Shown in pieces: positions 21,310 to 33,135 of a DNA stretch of 64,000 nt (its first letter is position 1; every line of letters starts with the position of its first letter). A model generated the notes under the pieces. The model saw only the letters and a list, made by a program, of their open reading frames with translations, searched no databases and was not told where the DNA came from. Position numbers and translations under genes: made by a program. Source of the DNA: Isoetes taiwanensis (lineage: Eukaryota; Streptophyta; Lycopodiopsida; Isoetales; Isoetaceae); the NCBI GenBank assembly GCA_021234155.1, contig JAJEKV010000201.1, positions 186,001 through 250,000 on the forward strand, written 5' to 3'.

Positions 21310-22994
21310 TGGTTACTTAGGATATAATCAGATCCAAATCTATCCACCACATCAAGCAATGATGGTTTTTCGAACACCTTTTGGCATCTATGCTTATAAG
21401 GTATTACCTTTTGTCCTCACAAATGCTCCAGCCACATTTCAGCGAGCTATGACATATGCTTTTCATGACATTTTAGACTTTTTGAGAGTCTTTATAGACG
21501 ACTTAATAGTATTTTCTAATCCAAGAAGGGATCATTTGGATCATCTCAGAAAAGTTCTTGAAAGATGCCGATTGTATGACATAAGATTGAATCCTGCTAA
21601 GTGTATTTTCTTCACTAGAGGAGAAAAACTATTGGGCATTATGTTTCAGAAAGTGGATTACAAGTGGAGAGGAAACCAATCAGCACGTAGCATTTCGGGA
21701 TGATGATGCCGTGTTACAAGGATTTATTGAGACTGTGGATCTTTGGTAGCTAATATCTATAGGTACCTACAAAATTAGACTTATTCTTTATCATTTTTCA
21801 AGCAACAAAAGCATGCTCTGAGAATACAAGCAGCTGGTTATGTGGTGCATGAGACTATTCTTTATAAGAGAACTATGGAAGGTCTCTTATTAAGGTGTTG
21901 CTGGTCAGCAAACTCATGATTTATTGCAGCAAGCACATGATTGTCAGGGGCATTTTGTTGCCAGAACAACAGCTAGGAAGATCCTCCATTGGGGATATTA
22001 TTGGCCAACTCTTTACAAGGATACTAGAGACTTTGTTTGCAAATGTGAGAAGTGTCAAAGGCATAAACAATTAACAGGCCATTATAATATGCCATTCCAT
22101 CCTATTTTGAGCATTGGTCCGTTTCATATGTGGGGATTGGATTACATTGTGTCTATCGATCCTCCATCTTCCAAAGGTCATAAGAATATCTTGGCAGCTA
22201 CATGTATGTTTACGAAGTGAAGCAATCCAAAGAAAGCATGCTACGAAAGTACCACAGTAAGCTTTCTTTATCACAATTTGATTTCTCTGTTTGGTGTTTC
22301 AACCACTTTTTTGTCGGATGGGGGAACTCATTTCATGGGAAAAGTAGTAGCTCAGTTAACAGAAAAGATTGGTGTTCAACATGTGCAAGCTTCTGCTTAT
22401 TATCCACGGGGAAATGGACAAGCTGAGTCTACTAACAAATGAAAGCTATCTACAGTGAAGGATAATCAAAGAAATTGGCATGAAGCTTTTACTGGTGCCT
22501 TATGGATTTCAGGTGTACTTACAAGTTGGCTATAGGATTTACACCATTTGAATTGGTTTATGGAGTGCAAGCGATAATGCCTATTCATTTGGACATTCCT
22601 TTGTGTTTATTTGTAGAGCTACCTTATTATGAGAATTTAGGAAGAGTTCCACCTCCAAATCAAGTGCATAATAGAATGGATGATTTGATGCAATTGCAAG
22701 AGATGAGACACGGCAGTAGCGTACTTCAATATGAGGCATGAACAAAAGTAAAGCTTATCAAAGATAAGTTACAGTGTTGTCAATCCATTTGAGGAAGGGT
22801 AATTGGTGTTGTGCAGGACCACTAAGAAGCATCTATCCAAATTTCAAAGCCCATGGGAAGGCCCATTTCTGATTGATAAAGAGATACCAGGTGGGGCTTT
22901 CTACTTGATGAATCCAGAAGAAGAATTGTTGCCTAATCCCAGAAATGGCAAGGATCTCAGGTCATATTTTGAAAGATTAGATAAGATGAGATAA
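21310..22994 (+). pseudogene. Ty3/gypsy polyprotein relic
   Basis: RT at 21310-21660 reads DGYLGYNQIQI, FRTPFGIYAYKVLPF, NAPATFQRAM, FIDDLIVFS and NPAKCIFF. The active-site box is IDDL. RNase H is mostly lost. The integrase zinc finger and core follow at 21924-22200 (HFVARTTARKILHWGYYWP, CEKCQRHKQ, WGLDYI), then SDGGTHFMGK and QASAYYPRGNGQAESTNK in shifted frames near 22310-22440. The C-terminal part ends SPWEGPFLIDKE...LPNPRNGKDLRSYF at 22850-22970. Gag and protease are absent because the RT is cut at a CACTA-like end at 21306. Several stops and frameshifts are present. Confidence 0.85.
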
Positions 22995-24733
22995 ATTTTT
23001 ACGTCCACGGGAACCCAATGGGTTATGGGACGGCACAAGCAAGGGCAACAACCCATCTAAAACCTGGGGACCAGGCCCCATCACCAAACAGAATAACCAA
23101 ATATTAAAAGACTATGAAGAAGAAGATAATGCTAATGCTAGTGGTAATTTTGTGCTTCTAAGAGAAGTGCTATTCTAAGGGATTCAGATTTGGCGTAGCT
23201 CTAATTACACAGAATTTTTGGAGAATTTTTGGGTTACAATAGGTTGTTTTTCTAAAAAATAGATGGTGATAGTTCAATAATACTTCATCTATCCAACATC
23301 AAAAGATGTGATTCGACGATACGAATCCAAAGAGCTATGGTGCAGGTCAAACAGAGTTCTGGAACTCAAGATATCAGCTTCCAAAGTTTGCCACAGTTAC
23401 AGAGGCTCAGTTTTGTCACTATCGTTTTGGATCAATTTGTTTTGTACTAGTTATTTAGATTTAAGGAGGGTAATTTTTTTTCTAAACGTACATGTAAATG
23501 TGTCAATTGGGGACATGTCCCAAGGACTATACTAGTATATTTTGGTGTGGGTTCTCTGCCACGGGGTGGCATATTTTCCCACTGTGGTCGCCACTGTTGG
23601 GGTGGTCACATTCACCACAGTTGGGGTGGTATAGGAGACCGTATACATGGTCGTATATGGCAGGTATATATACATATATGTACACACATGCATGCGTGCA
23701 GGATATATGCACGTATGCATTATGGTGTAGAGGATCTATTATCATCACTGTGTTATCTAAGCAGAGAGAGAAAACAGAAAGATGGTGTATTGGGAGAGAT
23801 TATTTTTGTTTGATCTAGCTATGGAGATTATGAAACTTTATGTTGTGCATTGCATAGATCTGGTAGCTTGAAGCTTGGATTATTGGTTTTTCATCCTTCT
23901 TGCAAGGTTAGAGTTTAGGCTCTAACACCTAGGCTAATATTGGATGTCCAAATTAACCACCCAATTATATCCGGATTAAGCACATCCTGGTTGATTTATA
24001 CATAGTGCTGATGTTCTCCCTTGGTAGTTTTGCCAACATTGCTGCTCATCCGAACTTGGAATTTCATCCACACTTCTTGTTGCAGAGTCACTAAAGGCAC
24101 AGATCAAGGGATTGAAAACTTAGCCATTTAATCTCTGTTTAAAATCATCTATCGTTTGCCTATTGTAGTGCCAGAAGGAGCACATCTAATATACAAATCT
24201 TGGGCTTGCTCGCTCCTCTTATGCACAACAAAAATGCTGAGTTTGGATACTTGAATTCCTCTAGACTCCCCTCTTCATAAAGCTTTTAAAGATTTCCCTT
24301 ATCAAGCTCCCTTTGATCCCATGGATCTATGCTGCAATCTTAGTGCAACATTGGATCTCCCTTAAGAGAAACTTAGATTTGTGAATGCAATACTCTGTCT
24401 AATACTCTAAATGACACTACCAGAAGAAATAAACTCTCTCTGATTTCTCAAAGGGTTCTCTCTTCAACTCAAGAACTGCACCAAAGCAATGGCACTCGCG
24501 ATTCTTCCAAATCGTGGGCCTTTTCAAGACCCTCCGAGTTTCTCTTATATAGGCATTTAAAGCTAGGGCTACCAGATCAATACCACATGTTGAAGAACTC
24601 ACACACTGCCAATTCCAAAACATCCATGATCAGAGAAAGGTTTTCTCTTGTTAGGCCTAAGCAAATCGGCTTTGGCCACATGGATCTCAATTCCAAAGCT
24701 CTAAAAAAATATATTATTTTAACATTGTAATTA
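22995..24733. other. Downstream of gypsy relic, possible LTR; otherwise unassigned
   Basis: Position predicts the 3' untranslated part and LTR of the gypsy element here, but no second LTR is present to define it. At 23560-23640 the words ACTGTGGTCGCC and TTGGGGTGGT repeat. At 23660-23720 there is a TATATACATATATG-rich stretch. Nothing else recognised. Confidence 0.35.
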
Positions 24734-24919
24734 ACTAGTTACGATGCCTAACATTGTTGGGCAAGCTACTCTCGGCCGTCAGATTGGCCTTTTCGATCCC
24801 ACACCACGATGTATATTAAAACCAAAAAAAGACCGCATGATGGTCCTCGGACTAGTTTAATGCGATCTCAGCCGTTGAATCTATTTGATCCACGACATAC
24901 TAAAACTTCATAATATAGA
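24734..24919 (-). mobile_element. 186-bp mini-Helitron
   Basis: The minus strand begins TCTATATTATGAAGTTTTAG at 24919. This matches the 5' end of the larger family at 43990 (TCTTATATTATAAAGTTTTA), and the similarity continues inward (CGTGGATCAAA, GAGATCGCATTAA). It ends with hairpin CCCAAC-AAT-GTTAGG (G:U pairs allowed) and CTAGT at 24734-24738, followed by T. It consists of little more than the two termini. Confidence 0.72.
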
Positions 24920-26110
24920 AGATCATGAACTTAGCATATCCCCTACTGCAATTTTGGTAGTACTCATTGCCATAGAAAAACGAAATCAACACCGTCGGCC
25001 CTTCAACAAGTACTCCGTCATATGGATGTCCATTAGGCTTGCAGTTATATACCGCACCCAATAGTTGTAACACTCACAAAGAATTGGAGTATTTACATGA
25101 CTCTTTATGCATCCAACATTTGCAAAATTGGCAGTATACAGAGTCTAGAAGAGAAATTTTGACATGCATCTCTATGGTAGATGGTTGTAAAATTTGATTC
25201 TGCCATTTCTGTCCAATTCTATTTGTTAAAAAAATCAAATCGACCATTCTAGCAGTTATAACAGCGAGCCCATGAGAAAGATATCCAGGTTGATTAAGAT
25301 ATGAAGTCTGCTCTTTCTGTGAAGTCAACCTTGGATGATTGAGATTGAAGCTTGTCCTTTTTGTGAAGTCAACCTCATAACAACTCAGTAAACCCTATGT
25401 TAGTAAAGGCCCAACTACATAACAAATTTCTCAAGGAGAAGGAGCAGTTCAAGGGGATTGCAGAATTAAGGATGAATTTATGTAGGAAAAATTAGGGCAA
25501 TTAATTCTGATAACAATTAGCAGGTGAATAATTCTAAGATGAGCTAGATTTTCTTTTGGATAGCATTTCTGCTTCCGAGATGATCTTAATTTTTACTTTG
25601 TCAATGTCAATTGACGACCATAACATCAAACATATAAAAAACAAAAGGGGAATCTTTAGACTGAGCTCTAGTTAAATAAGTTAGGGTTATGAACTAGAAA
25701 TCGTGTTCAAAGGATCATTATCTAAAAATCGAGTTGCTCATTTTGAACAGAGATAGTGGATTCAGACTGATAGGCTTGAAATCGATTCAAATTCAATCAA
25801 AGAAATTTCAAGCCTTGGGCGCTGGGATAAATTTCCTATAACACAATTTTGACAAGCTCACCTACCTAATATTTACAAACAATTCCATTCTTACATGGTT
25901 CGAGTTAATACACAACTAGTTAATGCTAGGCATCACTGGGCACCCGTTTACTAGTTCTTTTGATTTGATGTGGTTTTTGGTTCAAAACTGGGCACCGGCC
26001 CATTTACTAGTTCATTTGTTGTGGTAGTCGAAAGCAGTTCGAATCTTAAGATGCATGAGCTTCATTTTTGTATAGGGGAATGTCACCTAAAGTGACATTA
26101 CCCAAACATG
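24920..26110. other. Unassigned; two candidate Helitron 3' ends
   Basis: No gene recognised. At 25927-25956 (GGCATCACTGGGCACCCG, then TTTACTAGT) and 25990-26016 (GGGCACCGGCCC, then ATTTACTAGT) the sequence resembles plus-strand Helitron 3' ends, but the hairpins are imperfect and no partner 5' TC end was found. Confidence 0.35.
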
Positions 26111-27228
26111 AAGTTTGGTTAGGCTTTATTCTGTCATTTTTTTTCCTCTTTTTTTTTCCTCTGTTCCCATTGCGTCTGTGTTCTTGGTTGGCGATCTTCC
26201 TGTTTGCGGTGGCGCCATCGCCGTTGTTGCTTCCGGTGGCGCCATCTAAGTGTTAGGATGATTGGGACAAAGTTTTAGAGGATTTGGACGAGTTTTTGAA
26301 GAATATTGTTCTATTTTTGAAGAATCTTGCTCTTTTTTTCCTTCTGCCATCGCCGTTGTTGCTTCCGATGGCGCCACCTAAGTGTTAGGATGATTGTGAC
26401 GAAGTTTGAAAGCATTTGGACGAGTTTTTGAAGAATCTTGCTCTGTTTTTGAAGAATCTTGCTCTGTTTTTCCTTTTGCCATAGCCGATGTCATAGTTTC
26501 TGGGCCATTTCTGTTTTTTCTTTGCTTGAAGTTGGACGAAGTGGTGAGAAGATTTAGGAAGATTCTTTGCTTGCATGTTGCTTTCTTGCTACAATATGTG
26601 TGCGGGAGCATGTAGCACGACTTGGAAGACGGTCAGGATGCCTATTTTGCAAGAAATTCTTGCATGCAGGTTCTCTAGTCGAAGTTTTCTGGTTCCTAAT
26701 TTGTTTCAGGTTCTGATACTTGCTCTAGGACGAGTTTCAGAGTTCTATTTTAGGTTCTTGTTTGATCCAGGTGGTTTGCTTCAGGATTGTGTCAAAAAGG
26801 CAAGTATCATTCTTGTTTCTTGTTACTAATCTGCAATGTTTCTTGTAGGTTTGTGCTATTCATGTCTAAGGAAATGATCAGCGAAATGATAAAGGGTTTT
26901 GGCCCGAAAAATTGTGGAAGTTCTACTGGTTTTGGCCCTGCTACTACTCCTAAGTTCTTGTGTTTTAATGTTTTTTATTCTAATGTTTTTTTGAGGAATT
27001 GATACTTTTAGTATCAGACTTTGACTTGTAATCTGGACACTCAGATTGAATCAGATATGAAGTTATTTTGAGTCCTAAATTTGTTGTATAACTGAATTGC
27101 AAGTAAATTTGTTGTATAACTGAATTGCAAGTAGACATAGAATTGCAATTAACTTGAAGACATTTCTGAAAAAGAAAAACATGGTAGAATGTGGGATGAA
27201 AGTGACAGAATGAAGCCTAACCAAACTT
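26111..27228. mobile_element. 1.1-kb element with 26-bp terminal inverted repeats
   Basis: The segment 26111-26136 (starting AAGTTTGGTTAGGC) is repeated in reverse complement at 27203-27228 with a single mismatch. Between them lie a ~132-bp tandem repeat and T-rich sequence without a recognisable transposase. I could not define a target duplication, so the superfamily is open. It ends about 280 bp upstream of the WSD start codon. Confidence 0.6.
26215..26480. repeat. ~132-bp tandem duplication
   Basis: GCCGTTGTTGCTTCCG, then TGGCGCCA, AAGTGTTAGGATGATTG and TTTGAAGAATCTTGCTCT occur twice with period 132. A shorter repeat of TTTTTGAAGAATCTTGCTCTG also occurs. The array lies inside the 26111-27228 element. 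Confidence 0.75.
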
Positions 27229-27511
27229 TACGTTGCTACAAATACCTTCGAATGCGACATAATTAACACCACAATTCTCTTGGAGTGCGGAAATTTGCAA
27301 GGAGGTTGAGAAAAGTAGGACAGCAAGTGAGGCAAGGCCAAAATTGTGAGGGTGCCAAATAGGCCAAAATTGGAGGTTCCCAAATAGGCCAAGATTGGGA
27401 GGGTGCCAAATTGCTGACTCAAACTTTTGTACAGGATGAACATTTCATTTTAAAAGGAACATTTCATCTTAAAAGAAGCATTGCAGAATTTAGGATTGCT
27501 CTGTTTTAGAA

Positions 27512-29498
27512 ATGAGAATGGAGAGCTTCGGAGTCAAAGGAACTCCGGCAGCCATAGCCGAGGCCGAAGCATTGGAGCCTGTCAGCCCCTCCGACAGAAT
27601 GTTTATGGCCCCAGATTTTTACATGACCGTCTGTGTCGTCATCGGATTTGCAAATCCTATCGATATCGATGCATTTCTTCGCGTTCTCGACAAATCCATG
27701 CTCCGGCACAAGCGATTCATCAGCATTATGGTAAAAATCCTCTCCAATTTTTTGCAGTTTTCATTTTCTTTAAGCCCGCCAAATTGGTGTACTTATTCAC
27801 GATGCAGAAAACAGGAAAAGACGGAAAGGTTTTTTGGATTCCGACCAAAATTAACCTTAAGGATCATGTAATACCTGCAAAGCCCGAAGAAATGGAGTCT
27901 GAAAATTTTGTAGAAGAGTACATTGCAAAGCTTCAAGATGCAAATCCGTTTGATATGTCAAAGCCCTTGTGGGAGCTTCATGTGTTGAATAAGAGATCTA
28001 AAGAAGCAGAGGCATGTGGCATTTTTAGGTTTCACCATGCCCTTGGAGATGGAACATCTTTAATGTCTCTTTTTTTGGCATGTACCAGAAGAACTGACTG
28101 CCCTGATGCCCTGCCCACAGTTCCCAAATATAAACAAAGGCCACTTCCTAGTTTTTTTCTCAGATTATGGTCTTTAGTTTTACTGTTTTGGTATTCTCTG
28201 ATGGATCTTTTTGAACTGCTTGCCACTCTTTTATGGCGCGGTGATACCCAGACCATAATCAAAGGGGTCTCTGGCTGTGAATATTGGCCTAAGGCATTTA
28301 GCATGTGTGCTGTCAGCCTTGAAGATATGAAAATCGTGAAACAAGCATCTAATGGGGTGAGAGTTTTCTTTCAGATTCTACTTGAATTCACACATCAAAC
28401 TTAAATCTTTCCTGGACTTTTACAGACAATCAATGCCGTAGTACTTGCCATGCTTGCTTCTGGATTCAGGCGCTATCTGCTACAAAGAACAACGTCTTTA
28501 GATAAAAAGGACCTTCTTGAGAATGTTTTGTCAAGAGCTTTAGTAGTGATGAATACTAGAAAAAATCCAGGGATTCAAGTACGAAATCGTGTATCTTGTT
28601 TATATTCTTGAAGGTGCAAAACCCAAGGTTTAATTTCCTTTATTTCTCCCATTCAATAGGAAGTTGAAGAGATGTTAAAAAAGGGATCCCACGCAGGATG
28701 GGGCAACCATCTTGGCTACATGATGTTCCCTCTTGAATTAAAAAAATTGAAGAATCCTGTGCAATATATCCAACGGGCAAGTGCTCAAGCAGATCGGAAA
28801 AGACTATCCTTACATAGCAAATTCACATATTTCCTTGCCTGGTATGGAGATAAGGTATGCTAATCTGGAGATTCACATGCTTGCTTAGTATGGAGATTAG
28901 GACATGTCACATTGTTTAAAATGCCATGATGTTTTTCTGGCATCAATATCAATATTCTTGATGTCTCTCTACCAACATTCTTGATGCCTGTCTAGATTAA
29001 TATTGTTTATGTATTGATCTAGGACCCATCCTAAGAACGTTGGGATGGGGAAGTTTGTCTAGAATAGTCCTATTTATGTATTGATCCTAGAACCCATAAG
29101 AATGTTGATCTTATGAAGTTTAATTGATTTGGAAAATGGCAGTTTGCAAGGAAGGTTCTCTACAAAATGGCATTGCAAACTACTCTGACATGCTCAAATG
29201 TTGTGGGGCCTGTGGAAGAAATATCTTTTGCCGGGAACCCCATCACATATATTATCGCCACAATTCCTGGAGTTCCTCAGGTTTAGAGTTTTATTTGAGT
29301 ATTTAACACCTTTCATATTAACTAAGTCATTGTTGTCTATTTCTCGTACAGGCCCTGGTTATTCATGTAGTAAGCTACAATGGCACTCTCAGATTTGGAG
29401 TTAATGTAAAGAAAGATATAATTCCAGATCCTGAAGTTCTATGCCAGTGCTTTGTGGATGCTTTGCAAGAGATGAAAGATGCTACCCTTCAACGATAG
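27512..29498 (+). CDS. WSD: Wax ester synthase/diacylglycerol acyltransferase (WSD1-like), intact
   Basis: Members of this bifunctional family esterify fatty alcohol or diacylglycerol with acyl-CoA at the ER to make cuticular wax esters or storage lipid. Six exons: 27512-27730, 27808-28356, 28426-28578, 28660-28854, 29143-29280 and 29352-29498. All have GT-AG borders and lengths divisible by three, so every intron is phase 0. The product is 466 residues, usual for plant WSDs. Motifs are PLWELHVL (PLW near 126), the catalytic HHALGDG (near 149-155), a hydrophobic segment (about 188-218), WGN (near 321), SNVVGPVEE (near 390) and GNPI. The usual ND motif reads NA (TINAVVL, near 259), a change that might lower activity. 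ATG at 27512 is the first in frame, with a second at 27518. No stop or frameshift was seen. Family assignment is firm; substrate is unknown. Confidence 0.93.
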
Positions 29499-29568
29499 TT
29501 CTTCCTTAATGAAATGCAAGAAAGCAAATATGAATCCCAAGATCTACAAATAGGTTCGGTTAAGTTCC

Positions 29569-29574
29569 AATAAA
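29569..29574 (+). promoter_or_regulatory. Candidate polyadenylation signal of WSD gene
   Basis: AATAAA lies 71 bases after the WSD stop codon, a usual distance in plants. It is a single short match. Confidence 0.4.
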
Positions 29575-31910
29575 TGCCCTCAATCATCTATCTTCTACTA
29601 AATCTTTGTACTTTTTTGTTTTTGTGTTAATGGGAGATGTATTTTTCTTGATTTGAAAAAAAATAAAAATTCAAACTAGCAAAAAGGCGCAACAAGAGGC
29701 TTGGGCAGTTTTAGACTTGGATTTAATTTTTTATTAGAAAAGCATGTAGAAGACAAACTATTAGCATAAAGAATCATATATACTAAAAGAACTTATAGAC
29801 ATTGATTAAAATCATGATTAAATAAATTATATAGTTTTTTTTTTTTTTCAAGACAAAGAAATTAATAATATAGGGCTGTTGTATTTTCTCTAAATGAAGT
29901 AAAAAACTCCATTTTGAATGACACATTAGAGCAATATCGTCAGATAAAAGCATTTGAAGTTTTGAGCAATTGATGCAAAGGACATAGTGAAGACCTTGTA
30001 ATATGCCTAAAGAAAATTGCATTCCTTATGTAATGATTGATTGTCACCATATAGCATATGAAAGTAATAGTTACAAAGATTTGAAGGAAATTGAATTAGA
30101 AAGTTGCAGGACCTTGGATCAAGATAATCATAAACAGAGGTCGAAGCGATTTTCCCAAAGTGCACAACTCATGAAGATGCAGGTGCTAATGAGATGCCTC
30201 ATAGTGTTAACGAGGTGATTTTTTGTTTCTAAAGCGTCAATTGATATGTTTCCTATCCATATGTCACTTAGTCAACTTAGATATAATTACTTGTACAAGA
30301 AATTTATCGCGGCGGCCTTAACTCACGTATTGGTTTGAAAATGTGTGCGAAGTTAGAACAATGTTGTGTTCTACCTCCTAGACGTTTTCTTTGTGACTCC
30401 CTTATTGGTTTGAAAATGTGTGCAAAGTTAGAACAACGTTGTGTTCTACCTCCTAGACGTTTTCTCAAATTGCACTCTGATGTGAATGTTCTCCACGTCA
30501 AACGTTTTACATTCACACAGATTTGGCATCCCATAATCAAATCATGAAGCTTATCACATTGTCCAAGCATCCAAAATGGTATTATGCCAAATGTTCTAAT
30601 CACTGAAAAAAATAGTAAGTTTTAACTATTGTGTAATTATAAGAACTATAAATTAGAAACTATTGTGTAATAATAATTATAATATGTAGAAGTGCAATAA
30701 ATAATGATTATTTCACAATGCATATAAGAACAGTAAACTAGAAACTTTAGAACATAGGTGCTACATAACCCTATGCTTAAGCAAGGCAATGGCATTGCAA
30801 TTGGAAGCAAGGCCATGAAGGTGCAATCGTGGAAGTGGACTACATTACATGCGTCAAACCCCTGAACCATCTAAAATTGCCAACGTTTAAATAAGACAGA
30901 GTTTGATTGTTGGGCTGATGTGATTTTAGGTAAGATTTTGAAAATGTTAGTCTATACGTGCACTTCATCTAAACCCCATGGTTAAAAGCTGCACAACAAT
31001 GGATTGGAGGTATGCCTTGTGCCGTGATGAAGTTTAATCATCATATTGTTGAGCTTAAAATGTACAATTATTATGTTTGTGGTTAACCTTGCTTCAGCAA
31101 GCAAGACGCACAAAAGAAGAGGCACAACGACTCTCTTCCACTAGACTGAAGACCACTCAGATATTGAAGGTGCAATGGTCTTTAATTTCTTTCGAGCACG
31201 ATAGTTTTTTTGCCACTCACGATGTTGAAGGATTTTGTCTATCTGAACATCGCTAAGGTGTTCAGAGTTCGGCCGAGGCAGTCTATAAAAAGAAAGATCC
31301 TCTAATATTTATTAAGAAAAATACGTGATCTAATTTAATTAAAAATCATAAATTAATGATAGAAGCTACTGCTATACATTGCAAAGAAGCTAATCAAAAT
31401 TCTGAATATACGCTACACTAGAATTGAAATGTTTCTACTAACCTCGGACGCCCTCCTTTTTTTAGTCATCGTTCTATGTTGCTCATCATCTACCTCCATA
31501 TTCAATGTATTTGACAATGGTCTTGATTTCTTACATTCTATGTAAGGGAATTTAATGATAATAATATTAATGCAATTCTCGATGTATTTTAATTAACAAA
31601 TATTCTATATTTGAAACCCTGAAGATGTACCTTGCGTCGTGCTCTGTATCACTTGAGTTAGTGCATAGATCGAGTTCATTCTTGTTTGAAGTCACCATTT
31701 TTCGTTTCCCCTTTTCCATCTGTGAGATATCGTTTCTGTTAGACTATGTAATGCATAATTTAACCATACACAAATACATATAAAATTTTAACCTCGATTC
31801 ACTTCTTGATGTTTTTCGTTTATTTCATTAATCAAATTAATGGGCCTCAAAATAGTCTCGTAATTTATCCATGGACTTTATCCTGCATTGGCTATGGCCC
31901 TGTGATACTA
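29575..31910. other. Unassigned, with a possible LINE tail
   Basis: No gene recognised. The poly-T at about 29836-29849, followed by CAAGACAAAGAAATTAATAA, resembles the minus-strand 3' end of the LINEs at 8724 and 17147, so a short truncated LINE may start here. The rest is AT-rich with scattered stops. Confidence 0.35.
30325..30478. repeat. 75-bp tandem duplication
   Basis: TATTGGTTTGAAAATGTGTG, followed by AAGTTAGAACAA and GTTGTGTTCTACCTCCTAG, occurs at 30329 and 30404, nearly identical. Confidence 0.8.
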
Positions 31911-31917
31911 AAAAAAA

Positions 31918-32062
31918 TAAGGTAAATCTTATAGGTTATTCTATGCCCAACCTCTATAAGGTAAATCTTATAAGGTAAATCTTATAGGTTATTCAATGCC
32001 CAACCTCTATAAGGTAAATCTTATAAGGTAAATCTTATAGGTTATTCTATTCTATTCTATTC
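31918..32062. repeat. Tandem repeat ending in an ATTCT microsatellite
   Basis: AAGGTAAATCTTATAGGTTATTC and CCCAACCTCTAT recur about three times with ~60-70 bp period. The block ends in a short (TATTC)n run of the same type found in the pyrimidine-rich Helitrons at 39434 and 43677. Confidence 0.7.
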
Positions 32063-32111
32063 TTGCCATTCTGTATACGATGGTTCTAAGTACGCCCGAT
32101 TTGGGTTGGCC

Positions 32112-32400
32112 TCCCACGGAAACCCTTCCGGGTTTTAATGGAAACCCTTCCGGCTTTCCATGGAAACCCTTCTGGGTTTTAATGGAAACCCTTCCGGCTT
32201 TCCATGGAAACCCTTCTGGGTTTTAATGGAAACCCTTCCGGTTTTCAATCAAACCCGGAAGGGTTTCCATGGAAACCCTTCCGGTTTTCCAGAATTTGAA
32301 AACCCGGAAGGGTTTCCAAGGGTTTCCACTAAAACCCGGAAGGGTTTCCATGGAAAGCCGGAAGGGTTTCCATATTGGAAAGCCGGAAGGGTTTCCACAG
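32112..32400. repeat. Palindromic GGAAACCCTTCCGG array
   Basis: The word GGAAACCCTTCC recurs at ~20-30 bp spacing up to about 32285. Its reverse complement GGAAGGGTTTCC then dominates to 32400, so the whole block can fold back. It is open in one frame only because it is periodic; I do not treat it as a gene. Confidence 0.75.
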
Positions 32401-32519
32401 AATATTTTTTTTTTTTAATATTTACACACGTGAGCCTTTATGGCTCACGCCTTTCCAAACGGACGCCCGACATTAAGGCGCACGTCCATCGAGCGCACGT
32501 CACTCAAAATTCAAATTTT

Positions 32520-32690
32520 GAGTGGAAACCCTTCCCGATTTCCTTGCATGATGGAAATTGGGAAGGGTTTCCACAGGAGGAGGAAAATAGGAAGGGTTTC
32601 CACAGGAGGAGGAAAACAGGTTAGGTTTCCACATGAGGAGGAAAATAGGTTAGGTTTCCACATGCAGTTAGAAACTCCATGGGGTAAGAT
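32520..32690. repeat. Second GGAAGGGTTTCCAC array
   Basis: Starts GGAAACCCTTCCCG and continues with three to four ~30-bp units of the type GGGTTTCCACAGGAGGAGG AAAATAGG, split here to keep runs short. It is related to the 32112-32400 array. Confidence 0.65.
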
Positions 32691-32961
32691 TAACTAAGAA
32701 TTGAGACCAGCTTTAATCTATTCTGGACCAGCTCTAGATTATTTGGATCCATATCGATATGTTATTGTAGAAGACGTTCGGCAAATAATTTGTATAAAAA
32801 TAACATTTGTTGATATTTTGTGTAGCTTTTATAAGTTGTACGTGGGTGATGGATTCATAAGCGTAACTTTAACATTCCCTCCCAATGCACATTCTTTACT
32901 TTAAATGCTTACTCTCCTTGAGGACACGAGCACATGGAACATGGAACACGAGTTGCAACAC

Positions 32962-33135
32962 AGCCGAACATCAGTTGCAATAACATGTTTGGTTTTAGTT
33001 GCAATAACATGTCTGGTCGATGAACGGATGCACACATGATATGTGCATTCGATACTTACAACAAAGTTGTCAAAAGTGAATCGATGCACACATGATATGT
33101 GCATTCGATACTTAAACAGAGTTGTCAAAAGATCA
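32962..33135. repeat. Short tandem duplications
   Basis: GTTGCAATAACATGT is repeated at about 32968 and 32998. A 56-bp unit containing GATGCACACATGATATGTGC and ATTCGATACTTA is repeated at 33027 and 33083. Confidence 0.75.

Noticed and set aside
25927-26016. Two more Helitron insertions on the plus strand
   Set aside because: CTAGT and GGGC words are present but the hairpins are poor and no TC 5' end with family similarity was found upstream. Kept only as candidates in the spacer note.
32160-32624. 154-codon open frame with repeated GFP/KGFHG words
   Set aside because: It is the translation of the GGAAACCCTTCC repeat array and contains both orientations of the same repeat.
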